A stretch of DNA of 64,000 nucleotides from Gammaproteobacteria bacterium (GTDB taxonomy: Bacteria > Pseudomonadota > Gammaproteobacteria > Burkholderiales > Rhodocyclaceae): NCBI GenBank assembly GCA_018828385.1, contig JAHJVE010000023.1:434001-498000 (forward strand). Reading direction: 5' to 3'. Positions within the stretch are counted from its first letter, which is position 1. The number at the start of each line of letters is the position of its first letter. Position numbers and translations under genes: made by a program. Of the stretch, positions 46,269 to 54,441 are shown piece by piece. The notes beneath the pieces were generated by a model, which had not been told where the DNA came from, did not search any database, and worked only from the letters and a program-made list of their open reading frames with translations.

Positions 46269-47744
46269 TCAACTTGAATGCTTCGTGCATCGGCAATACT
46301 CGACGTAACCAACAAAGAGCCAGAACAGCACCTGCATGGGCGCACCACCAACCATAGACACTTGATATGGCAGCATCACTGCAAAACCAAACATCGCGCC
46401 TCGTGCAACTTTAAGCATGCCAAGATGGTTGCCCGAGCAGAGCCCGCTAGCAACGATGCGGTGCGCGTTAAGTGCAGTTCGTCCGATAACCACGCAAAAC
46501 ATCAGAAATCCGGTCAGCCCCGAATCCCAAAGCAGCTTGTTGGCTGCATGAGCATCAAGTCCATATCCAAACGACCTGACCGCGTTACCCTCGCCCAATA
46601 CTCGACTAGCCTCAAGCGTCGACGCCATGCCATATCCGAACATGGCATGAAGAAAATCAAAATCTAGAATATTGTTGTTCCACCAATGAACCAGCGCAGC
46701 AACCCGACCGCGATGGAGACGGTCGACCATAAAATTGGGGTCAAAAGAGTATGTAAACGCATGCCAGAACTCATCGCTACCTGCCGACCAGAAACGCCAT
46801 GCGTATATACCTGCAAGTATTCCAAGCATCGCGCCACCGCCAAGCAATAGCGCAAACATTCGAGTTGGCGAAGAACGTAGTTCCTCAAGAAACACAACGA
46901 CGAGCATGATTGGCGCGAGTACGAAAACAATCTTCGTTTCAGCCATCCCAATACAGGCAAGTGCCGCAATAGGCATTAGCCGAAATGCGATTCGCACCAA
47001 ACGCCCCTGTGGTTTGACCGCAAACGAAATGCAAGCGGCTATAAGTACGAAAACAGCCATTTCACCGGTATAGCCACCGCCTAATGGATCACCACCGAAC
47101 GTACCGACGATTGCCTCTGCTCCGCCACCAATTGCTGCCAAAGAATGTTGACGCATAGGAGCCACAACCAGCGCCTGGTGCAGGCAGAATGGCAATTGAA
47201 GCAAAGCAATACCAACAAGCATCGTTGGCATTTTGGACAGCGTTGAATCGGTGGCGAGATAACGGCAGGCTATAAACACTCCTATGAATGGAAGGTAATT
47301 CCGCACCCCGACAAGAAATTGAAGCGGGGAAATACCATTCAATAAACTCGCTACCAGTAAAGCAAGAACGTAGGCCAAAACAGCAGGCATTACTGATTTG
47401 GTCAGCGCAGTTGGAAGAGACCTGGTTTTACCCAACGCAGATAACAGAGCAGCTCCACCCAACAAAAGCACAATACCGGATGCTCCCCAGTTCGCTTGAC
47501 CCACCCGCAAATAAAACTCGGCCAACCCACTGATCACTAGCGCAAATATCAACGCTGCGAAGAATAGAAACTGTGGTGAAAACATTAGCGCCATACCTAA
47601 AATCAGCGCAGCAAACCCGCCGATTAGCATCGGCGAACCAGTTACAGCGATTAACCCGGCGAATGCAGCCAGCAACAGCAATCCCAAATAGCCAAATACG
47701 CTACTCAGGGTGCTACCGTTGTAAATGATTGAAAACTTTTGCAT
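46269..47744 (-). CDS. O-antigen ligase/Wzy-like polymerase membrane protein
   Basis: 491 residues with about 11-12 membrane segments and a large periplasmic loop around residues 320-400 (FWHAFTYSFDPNFMVDRLHRG). Size and layout match the Wzy/WaaL superfamily, which has low sequence identity. Together with the flippase it makes a Wzx/Wzy assembly system. Lower GC than the housekeeping genes. Confidence 0.75.
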   Translation of the reverse strand: MQKFSIIYNGSTLSSVFGYLGLLLLAAFAGLIAVTGSPMLIGGFAALILGMALMFSPQFLFFAALIFALVISGLAEFYLRVGQANWGASGIVLLLGGAALLSALGKTRSLPTALTKSVMPAVLAYVLALLVASLLNGISPLQFLVGVRNYLPFIGVFIACRYLATDSTLSKMPTMLVGIALLQLPFCLHQALVVAPMRQHSLAAIGGGAEAIVGTFGGDPLGGGYTGEMAVFVLIAACISFAVKPQGRLVRIAFRLMPIAALACIGMAETKIVFVLAPIMLVVVFLEELRSSPTRMFALLLGGGAMLGILAGIYAWRFWSAGSDEFWHAFTYSFDPNFMVDRLHRGRVAALVHWWNNNILDFDFLHAMFGYGMASTLEASRVLGEGNAVRSFGYGLDAHAANKLLWDSGLTGFLMFCVVIGRTALNAHRIVASGLCSGNHLGMLKVARGAMFGFAVMLPYQVSMVGGAPMQVLFWLFVGYVEYCRCTKHSS

Positions 47745-47752
47745 TTTCAGAC

Positions 47753-49015
47753 TCAGGCAGCGACAGGTTTTGGCTGCATTAGTAATTCAGCAAGCAGTTC
47801 AGCAGAGCGTGAGGCATTTCTTTTCCATAGCGGCATGCGTTCATTTAGCAATGAAATGATTTCTGCTTTTTCAACTCTAAGTAGTTCAAGATGCTCCCTT
47901 AGACTGTGACGAGTCACGCTTGGTGTTTCAAGAACATAACGCGTGTGACCAAACAGGTCGTTGTTGATCCCTTTAGCTTTGATACTGTAGGCGATTGAAG
48001 TGGTAGGCACGCATTGCGAAAGAGAAGCAACCGTCGCATGGGTTCTTGCTCCCATGAAAAAGGCACATTGGCTAATAACGCCTTTGAGTTGGGATGCGTT
48101 AAGCGTGCGGGGCAATATATCGATGGAGTCGGCGCCAAAGCCTGCTTCACGTACTTTGGCCAGAATGCCGTTCATATAAGCCGAATCACTGTTCTCACTC
48201 GTACCATCAAGCGGGTCAACGTGTGGTATCAGCAGTACCGGCATCTGACCTTCACGCAGTACATCACACAGAAACTCGATAACCTCGCGGTCAAGTTCAT
48301 TTCTACGCTCTTCACTATCTCTGAACTTACGAATCAGTGGACTGACATTAAATCCAAGCACCGGTTTGCCTTGAGCGAACAAGCTTACGCAGGCTTCAGG
48401 GAATGATTCGGGCTCAAGCGCAAAAGCGGAGTCAGTTACTAACTGCACATCCGTCATGCCTAAACCACGAAGGTATTCAAGACTGGATGTCTCTCGAACA
48501 GTAATCAGCGAAAATCGGCGCAGAAACGCCCGCATGCGACGCTCAGCGGAAGGTGTCTTTCCGAAGGGTCCAACAGAGGCCCCCCACAGAACTGTCGGAA
48601 CACCCGCATCCATCGCAATCTCGCAAATACGACTCCAGTAATAAAGTGACTCAAGACCATAATCAAGCGAAATAATGTCGCCGCCGGTCATCACTAATGC
48701 ATCGCTGCTTAGGATTGCATAGCGAGTAGCCTGAGTCACTCGATAAGACGGTGGGACTGCATCTAATGCAGAAAATACTCGACGACCTCGACTCCACCAG
48801 CGGATAGCAGAAGGAATAGGTTCAGCTGCAATAAATTTCACCCCCATGTCGTTTGCAGCCGCCCATTGAGGTGCATCTCTTTCAACATTCCTGGTCGGAA
48901 CAAGAAATATCGCTGCGGGTATATGTTGCTTAAGTGTTTTAACATTTGAGCGGACAAGAGCCTCACAGCCTCGATTACCGAAATTATCTTGACCGGCGAA
49001 ATATATTTTCGTCAT
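47753..49015 (-). CDS. polysaccharide pyruvyl transferase family protein
   Basis: 420 residues from the ATG at 49015, chosen for its AAGG ribosome site; the frame continues upstream to a TTG. Family marks: GQDNFGNRGCEALV, VMTGGDIISLDYGL, VPTVLWGASVGPFG and MGARTHATVASLSQCVP. Adds pyruvate ketals to sugar residues, making the polymer acidic. Adjacent to the nitroreductase-like gene. Confidence 0.85.
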   Translation of the reverse strand: MTKIYFAGQDNFGNRGCEALVRSNVKTLKQHIPAAIFLVPTRNVERDAPQWAAANDMGVKFIAAEPIPSAIRWWSRGRRVFSALDAVPPSYRVTQATRYAILSSDALVMTGGDIISLDYGLESLYYWSRICEIAMDAGVPTVLWGASVGPFGKTPSAERRMRAFLRRFSLITVRETSSLEYLRGLGMTDVQLVTDSAFALEPESFPEACVSLFAQGKPVLGFNVSPLIRKFRDSEERRNELDREVIEFLCDVLREGQMPVLLIPHVDPLDGTSENSDSAYMNGILAKVREAGFGADSIDILPRTLNASQLKGVISQCAFFMGARTHATVASLSQCVPTTSIAYSIKAKGINNDLFGHTRYVLETPSVTRHSLREHLELLRVEKAEIISLLNERMPLWKRNASRSAELLAELLMQPKPVAA

Positions 49016-49053
49016 TTTTTGCCTTGAAATTTGAATATTCATTTCGCGATACA

Positions 49054-50082
49054 TCAATGAACAACAAATACATCCTGAATCCCCCGCCTTGGTGAACGAG
49101 GAACAGTTGTTTCCAATTCGGCATACCCAGCAGCGATATACATAATTATTCTCTCGCTCGATGGGATATCACCGCACTCATGCGCCTTGATATCCTGCAT
49201 CGGTTCAACGCACCAATTTAAACAACATGAAGAAATACCCTGCGCCTGTAATGAAAGAAGTAAGCTCATACCGAACAGTCCTCCATCTATGTATGGCTCG
49301 TAACGTTCAGAGGCGTCAAAAAAACACGATGCCTCGGCAGTTAGGACTAGCAGCAAAGGCGCGGTATGACCAAAGCCACGGTTGCCATTTTGTAAAGACA
49401 ACAATTCATCAATTCGTTTTCTTTCTGCGTAAACGTGAACCCTGCATGGCTGACGATTACAAGCACTCGGACTTAACTGCGCTGATTGAATTGCTCGAAT
49501 AACAATTTCGTTGGGCACAGGACGTAATTGGTAGGAACGCACACTGCGCCTGGCCTGAACCAAACACTCAAACTCGCCAATAGCTTGCTCGCTGATCTCT
49601 GCGCCAAAAGGCACAGGTGTTTTAAGCTGAGGAAATCGAATCTGATTTTTGGCTAACTCTGTATCAATTTTTGAAGTAAGAAGTTCAACATTGTCTGGAT
49701 ATGTTTGTTCTATGCGCTCTCTATATGCATGTAAAGCCTCAAAAGCACCTTGATAGATTGGGTTATCAGTTGAATAGCCACGCTGACGCCACGCATCCAA
49801 TAGCTCCAATGTAGATGTGGCAGGATCATATCCAAAAAACCTCTTGGGACCGGGCATACACAAACCTTTTTCGAGTTTGTGGTATTGAAAAAGTAACTCA
49901 GCACTTGCTGCCCAATATCGATCTTCAGCCTGTCCAGTCCAGCGCATATCACGAAGCGAAATTATTGCATCTCTAAAATAAAACTTTAGCTTCCGTAGTC
50001 TGTGGTAATTTTCCCTAGACGCTTCATATGCCCCCATCAGTCCAAAATTACTTAATATTCTTTTGATTATTTTTTTAATCAT
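49054..50082 (-). CDS. nitroreductase-family protein of the exopolysaccharide locus
   Basis: 342 residues. The C-terminal half carries the FMN-dependent nitroreductase pattern VQARRSVRSYQLRPVP, SPSACNRQPCRVHVY and GLFGMSLLLSLQAQGISSCCLNW. A helical N-terminal extension of about 150 residues is unusual for simple nitroreductases. Such genes recur beside polysaccharide pyruvyl transferases in surface-polymer clusters, so a redox step on a sugar or acceptor is plausible but unproven. Five bases after the flippase gene. Confidence 0.82.
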   Translation of the reverse strand: MIKKIIKRILSNFGLMGAYEASRENYHRLRKLKFYFRDAIISLRDMRWTGQAEDRYWAASAELLFQYHKLEKGLCMPGPKRFFGYDPATSTLELLDAWRQRGYSTDNPIYQGAFEALHAYRERIEQTYPDNVELLTSKIDTELAKNQIRFPQLKTPVPFGAEISEQAIGEFECLVQARRSVRSYQLRPVPNEIVIRAIQSAQLSPSACNRQPCRVHVYAERKRIDELLSLQNGNRGFGHTAPLLLVLTAEASCFFDASERYEPYIDGGLFGMSLLLSLQAQGISSCCLNWCVEPMQDIKAHECGDIPSSERIIMYIAAGYAELETTVPRSPRRGIQDVFVVH

Positions 50083-50087
50083 TGCAA

Positions 50088-51635
50088 TTAACCAAATCCG
50101 AATACTCTCTTAACGATTGAGCCAAAGGGCAGAACAGACACAAGCCAATCTATCTCCCGCTGATTAAATACCCTCATCATAATCAACAACAAGAAAAATG
50201 TAACCGCTAAAACAAAACCCAATAAATACAAATTAGAACCAGTAATCCAACGAACCAATTCAACAAAACAAACTGACAGCAACGTAATAACTACAATTTT
50301 CAAAAGACCAGACCAATATCCGGTTGAAAAATCACTTCGCCTTGCAAATATCACAGATGCGCATGCGACACACCAGATAAGTTCAGCCACACCGAAAGCA
50401 ACTGCGACCCCGAGAGCTCCATGCTGCTTTCCAAGAAAAAAACCAAGTGGAAGCCCAACTGTAGCAATCGCGGTAGCAAACAACGGGGGCCAAGAATTCT
50501 CAATGGCTAAACAGTATTGAGAAAATGTGAGGTGAACGGCAACCGCCAGAAGACTGCAAACAACAATCAACAAAACAAAACCAGCATTGGGGTAATTTCC
50601 ATTCGAAATCGTCAACAACAACTTATCCCCGAATAAATATACTGCACACGCCAGCGGCGCTATAACTAGCCAATTTATTTTTATACAGACAACCAATAGA
50701 TCACAGAGTAAATTTTGAGGATTATCTTTTTTTGCTGCAGCCACAAATAGTGGCCGAAATAGTCCAGCAAGCAAATTTGCGGGAATGTACCGTTGAACAA
50801 CAGCAGCAAGGGAGTATGCGAAGCCAAATATTGCCAGCTCTCTACTATCCCCGACACTCGAAAGCACAAGCTTTAACGCATCCGGCCCATATACCAAACC
50901 CAATACTTGCGCAATAAAGGCCGGAATGGCAAAACGCGTTATTTTCCGAAAGCTCGGCTTTTCTTGAATATAACTATTAGAGTTATTAAACTTGCTCTTT
51001 CGATAAATAACTTGAAGCATTACCACTCCAAATATTGCTCCCAATGCCGTCGCCAGCATTTCAATTCGCAGAATTTGTTCAATATGGATCGCCCCCGAAT
51101 CCAAAACAAGTAAATAGAGAATTCCAAGTAGGCGTACTATCGTGCGCGAGACTAGGGTAATCTGACTCCGCCCCTGACAAAGCATTGAGTCAAAAATAAT
51201 CTCAAAGAAACGAGCCATGCCCTCGCAGAACACAATTATTGCAACAATTTTTAAATAGCTGGCATCGAGGTTATCTAAATTAAATGCACCTAAAACAATC
51301 TGCGAAGAATAAATAAGCAATATTCCGGCACAAACGAGTGTAATGCAGCGCCAAAAAATGACGGAACGAACAGGGCCATCGGGAATAATTACCCGGTCAA
51401 CCGTTTCGATAGCGCTGACATAACGATATACAGCATGAAGCAAACCAACGTTGCTACACAATATTAGTATTTCAATCAACGCCCATAAAGCAAAATAGAC
51501 CCCATATTCACTAGGAGACATATAGCGCGAGAGGAGGATCAGAACTAGAAGGCCTCCGACAGCAGAAATTGGACGGCCGACAAGCATGGAAACCATGCTT
51601 CTCTTCAGTCTATTGGAAGTACTTTGTTCGGTCAT
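50088..51635 (-). CDS. Wzx-type oligosaccharide flippase
   Basis: 515 residues with about 12-14 membrane segments, MATE/PST-type. Starts SMLVGRPISAVGGLLVLILLSRYMSPSEYG, typical of polysaccharide flippases. Moves the lipid-linked repeat unit across the inner membrane. AT-rich coding sequence compared with neighbours, consistent with horizontal exchange of the polymer-specific block. Confidence 0.88.
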   Translation of the reverse strand: MTEQSTSNRLKRSMVSMLVGRPISAVGGLLVLILLSRYMSPSEYGVYFALWALIEILILCSNVGLLHAVYRYVSAIETVDRVIIPDGPVRSVIFWRCITLVCAGILLIYSSQIVLGAFNLDNLDASYLKIVAIIVFCEGMARFFEIIFDSMLCQGRSQITLVSRTIVRLLGILYLLVLDSGAIHIEQILRIEMLATALGAIFGVVMLQVIYRKSKFNNSNSYIQEKPSFRKITRFAIPAFIAQVLGLVYGPDALKLVLSSVGDSRELAIFGFAYSLAAVVQRYIPANLLAGLFRPLFVAAAKKDNPQNLLCDLLVVCIKINWLVIAPLACAVYLFGDKLLLTISNGNYPNAGFVLLIVVCSLLAVAVHLTFSQYCLAIENSWPPLFATAIATVGLPLGFFLGKQHGALGVAVAFGVAELIWCVACASVIFARRSDFSTGYWSGLLKIVVITLLSVCFVELVRWITGSNLYLLGFVLAVTFFLLLIMMRVFNQREIDWLVSVLPFGSIVKRVFGFG

Positions 51636-51732
51636 TACTGCAGAATGAGCCTATTAATATGAACAGTTAAAATTTTCTTAATAACCGAATTCCAGTTATT
51701 GAGATAATGCACAAAGATGTATACCGAATTCG

Positions 51733-52419
51733 CTAGTTACGGTTTGTTGCCCCAATAAACTTGTCGCGACTTTTATCATCTAGTGCAGAAATAAGATCAT
51801 TCAGGAATGCATCCTGATTCAGGTAGGCGTTCTGCAGATTAGCGTCAATTGAGGAGACTCTAACAAGCATTCCATCGGGAATTTTCCCGGTGAGCCCATA
51901 TCTCAATTCAGCGATTTTCTTGCCAAGCCCGCTCTCTACTACTTGGTTACCTACTGTTATCCAATAGGTAACTGGTTCAATCCTTGAACCAAGAGAAGTC
52001 TGTATGCGTGTTACAGGAACCTTCCTGGTTGCAAGAACTACCGTGCTTGCGTCTTTTCCATGAACAACAAAGCCTTGTGCGGGATAACACACTTCAGGCT
52101 TGTGAACCTCACTTCGATCTGTCTGGTCACTGCCATAGGCCAATGAAAGCATGATGCGGTAGCCATTCCCGTTCACGTAAGTACGAGATAGTGTTTGGCT
52201 ATACGTTTTTTTTATTACCTCTGCTTGGTTAGGGTCAACGATGAGGGCGCTGACGCGCTCTTCTTCAACCCATGCACCTAATTGCTTAGGAACAATGGCT
52301 TCCAACTCAAAAGCTGGCCCTTGCTCTGCAATTTTGTGCACAGGCCGCATAGCGATGGCCAGGCCTGAACTAGCCAGCATGAGAACAAGCAGGATGATGT
52401 TGCGGATCGGGAGTTTCAT
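51733..52419 (-). CDS. epsI: exosortase-associated protein EpsI
   Basis: 228 residues with one N-terminal membrane anchor. Family segments LGAWVEEE, YGSDQTDRSEVHKPEVCYPAQGF and SRIEPVTYWITVG. EpsI sits next to or is fused to exosortase in many Gram-negatives and is needed for polymer export. ATG overlaps the xrtB stop by 4 bp. Confidence 0.92.
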   Translation of the reverse strand: MKLPIRNIILLVLMLASSGLAIAMRPVHKIAEQGPAFELEAIVPKQLGAWVEEERVSALIVDPNQAEVIKKTYSQTLSRTYVNGNGYRIMLSLAYGSDQTDRSEVHKPEVCYPAQGFVVHGKDASTVVLATRKVPVTRIQTSLGSRIEPVTYWITVGNQVVESGLGKKIAELRYGLTGKIPDGMLVRVSSIDANLQNAYLNQDAFLNDLISALDDKSRDKFIGATNRN

Positions 52420-53318
52420 GCTTGCGCCTTGTTCACGACAGCCTGCCCGCGCCAGCGCTTTTCGCCGAGTTGCAGCAGCGAATCGACGCCCATGATGATG
52501 AGCAGCGCGGTGATGAAGAGGACCATGCCGGCAAATCCGTGCAGGAAGCCTTGGCCTGCTTCGTCGCCAAAGTGGTAGGTGATCAGCGTGAGGACCATGA
52601 CGCGGATGACGTTGGCGGTGAAGGAGATGGGGATGATGAGGATAGCCAGGGCAACGTTGCGGAACAGGGAGTCGTGGCGAACGATGTTGAGGTAGAGCAG
52701 GCCGAGTGCTTCGAGGGTGAACAGGGTTTGCAGGCCGGCGCAGGCGTCGGCGACGAGCAGTTTGTATTGGCCGATCTGCAGGATGACGCCGCTGCGCGAA
52801 ATGGGGTAGCCGACCGAGTAGAGGACATTTTCGGACACATAGGAGACGGCCATCTTCATGGGCATAGTCAGCGCATCAACAAAAGCGCCGGGCAGCGGGA
52901 TCATGAAGAGCATGAAGAAGAGCGGGAACCAGGCTGCGCCGAGGGCGGACCAGCCGCGCAGGATGAGCAGCAGGCTGGCGATGACGACGATTTGCGAGCC
53001 GACTTCAAAGAGCAGGATGTCTTGCGAGCGGCCGATGGTGTAGAGCAGCAGGCCGAGGATGAAGAGCGGCCAGCCGGCTTTTGCGGGGGCCGCGGGTGTG
53101 CTGTGGATGGTCGGACCTTGTTTCCAGAAGAACCAGGCGGCGACGCTGAGGATGATGGGGCCGTGGGCCTGGGCTTCGGTGGCCCAGATGGTTCTGGAGA
53201 GATCAACCCAGGTGGGGACGTAGAGGGCGATGAGGCCGAGGAGAATGGGGAACCATTCGGCGATGGCCGGGCGGGTTTGCGCCGGGAGTAGCCGGGTGTT
53301 TTGTGCGGCGTGGTTCAT
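52416..53318 (-). CDS. xrtB: exosortase B
   Basis: Membrane cysteine protease-like transpeptidase of the PEP-CTERM system, about eight membrane segments, 300 residues. Catalytic Cys193 in VADACAGLQTLFTLEALG, Arg239 in NVIRVMVLTL and His260 in GFLHGFAGM. The B type is always next to an eps-type exopolysaccharide locus. No PEP-CTERM substrate with an intact sorting tail was seen in this window. A dispersed repeat lies 20 bp upstream of the start. Confidence 0.94.
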   Translation of the reverse strand: MNHAAQNTRLLPAQTRPAIAEWFPILLGLIALYVPTWVDLSRTIWATEAQAHGPIILSVAAWFFWKQGPTIHSTPAAPAKAGWPLFILGLLLYTIGRSQDILLFEVGSQIVVIASLLLILRGWSALGAAWFPLFFMLFMIPLPGAFVDALTMPMKMAVSYVSENVLYSVGYPISRSGVILQIGQYKLLVADACAGLQTLFTLEALGLLYLNIVRHDSLFRNVALAILIIPISFTANVIRVMVLTLITYHFGDEAGQGFLHGFAGMVLFITALLIIMGVDSLLQLGEKRWRGQAVVNKAQA

Positions 53319-53338
53319 GGCCGAGCCTTTGCCGGTTG

Positions 53339-53378
53339 AATGCTACGGTCAACCGGGAATTTTGCCCAAAATTGAAAT
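53339..53378 (+). repeat. dispersed 40-bp repeat, copy 10 (xrtB leader)
   Basis: Near-consensus: AATGCTACGGTCAACCGG, GAATTTTGCCC, AAAATTGAAAT. With the preceding CCGGTTGA (53332-53339) it forms an 8-bp stem against TCAACCGG (53349-53356). Confidence 0.92.
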
Positions 53379-53416
53379 GTTGCTGGGCGCGGGGGGGCGA
53401 TATTTGCGCTTTCACC

Positions 53417-53485
53417 TTCACCCATCCCGGCCCTCCCCTTGTCCAAGGGGATACCGCCCCTGCGGGACATAAAGGGGAGGGAGTG
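53417..53485. repeat. GC-rich repeat related to the gcvH-gcvP element
   Basis: CACCCATCCCGGCCCTCCCC, TTGTCCAAGGGG, then ATAAAGGGGAGGGAGTG. Shares CCATCCC and GCCCTCCCCTTG with the reverse of 24139-24180. Fills much of the epsG-xrtB gap. Confidence 0.65.
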
Positions 53486-53565
53486 TGAAACGGAGGAACG
53501 CCTGTTCCTTTGGCCGTGACGCGCATCCGAAGAGCACAGCGGGAATGAACGGAATGGCACGCTGC

Positions 53566-54435
53566 CTACCCGTTGTTCAGCACGGCGCCAACGACGGCGA
53601 CGCCGCTGTGCTGCAGCGAGGAGACGAAGGCTTGCAGGGCGGGGGCGGACGACATGTCTTTGCGGGCGACGACGACGGCGCCGCGGGTGCGGGCGGCAAT
53701 GGTCTGGCTGTCCGCGGTTTCGGCGCCGGCCGGGGTGTCGACGATCACGATGTCGTATTGGCCGGCGACGGTGGCCATGAGCGCGTTGAAGACGGGGCGG
53801 GCGAGCAGTTCCTGCGGGTTGGGCGGGGTGGCGCCGGCGGGCAGGACGGATAGGTCGATGAGGCCGGGGATGCGGGTGATGGCTTCGGCCAGTTCGGCGC
53901 GGCCGGCCAGCAGGCTGGAGAGGCCGAGCTTGTTTTCAAGGCGGAAGAGCTGGTGCTGGCTCGGGTTGCGCAGGTCGGCATCGATCAGCAGCGTGCGTTC
54001 GCCGAGTTGCGAGAAGACGACGGCGAGGTTGGCGGCGGTGAAGCTGCGGCCATCTGCCCTGCTCGCGCTGACGACGGCCAGCGTCTTGTGGCCGATTTCG
54101 GCGTCGAACCAGCGCAGCATGAGCTGGCTGCGCACGGCGCGCAGTTGTTCGACGATGGGGCTGAAGGGCTTGAAGGCGGCGACGACTTCTTCGCTGACGC
54201 GCTCGTCACCGGGCATCAGATAGGGATAGTCGTACTGGCGGGAGAGCGCCTGCTGGATGTCGGCCTCGGAGAGCAGGCCAAGCTGGATGGCGGCGTCGCC
54301 AAAGCGCAGGCCCTGCTCTTTTTGCAGCTTGAGGATGCGCTCGGCGGCGTCCGGCGTCAGGCGGCCGTTGTCGATGAGGATGGCACCGATGGAGCGTCCG
54401 GCACCGGTGTCGAGTTTGTCGGTCATGGCGTTCAT
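53566..54435 (-). CDS. epsG: chain-length determinant tyrosine kinase EpsG
   Basis: 289 residues. N-terminal helical region (GRLTPDAAERILKLQKEQG), then a BY-kinase domain with a Walker-A-like SRADGRSFTAANLA (Arg in place of the usual Lys, as I recall normal for EpsG) and Walker A' LLIDADLR. Partner of EpsF in controlling polymer length. Six bases after epsF. Confidence 0.9.
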   Translation of the reverse strand: MNAMTDKLDTGAGRSIGAILIDNGRLTPDAAERILKLQKEQGLRFGDAAIQLGLLSEADIQQALSRQYDYPYLMPGDERVSEEVVAAFKPFSPIVEQLRAVRSQLMLRWFDAEIGHKTLAVVSASRADGRSFTAANLAVVFSQLGERTLLIDADLRNPSQHQLFRLENKLGLSSLLAGRAELAEAITRIPGLIDLSVLPAGATPPNPQELLARPVFNALMATVAGQYDIVIVDTPAGAETADSQTIAARTRGAVVVARKDMSSAPALQAFVSSLQHSGVAVVGAVLNNG

Positions 54436-54441
54436 GTTGAA

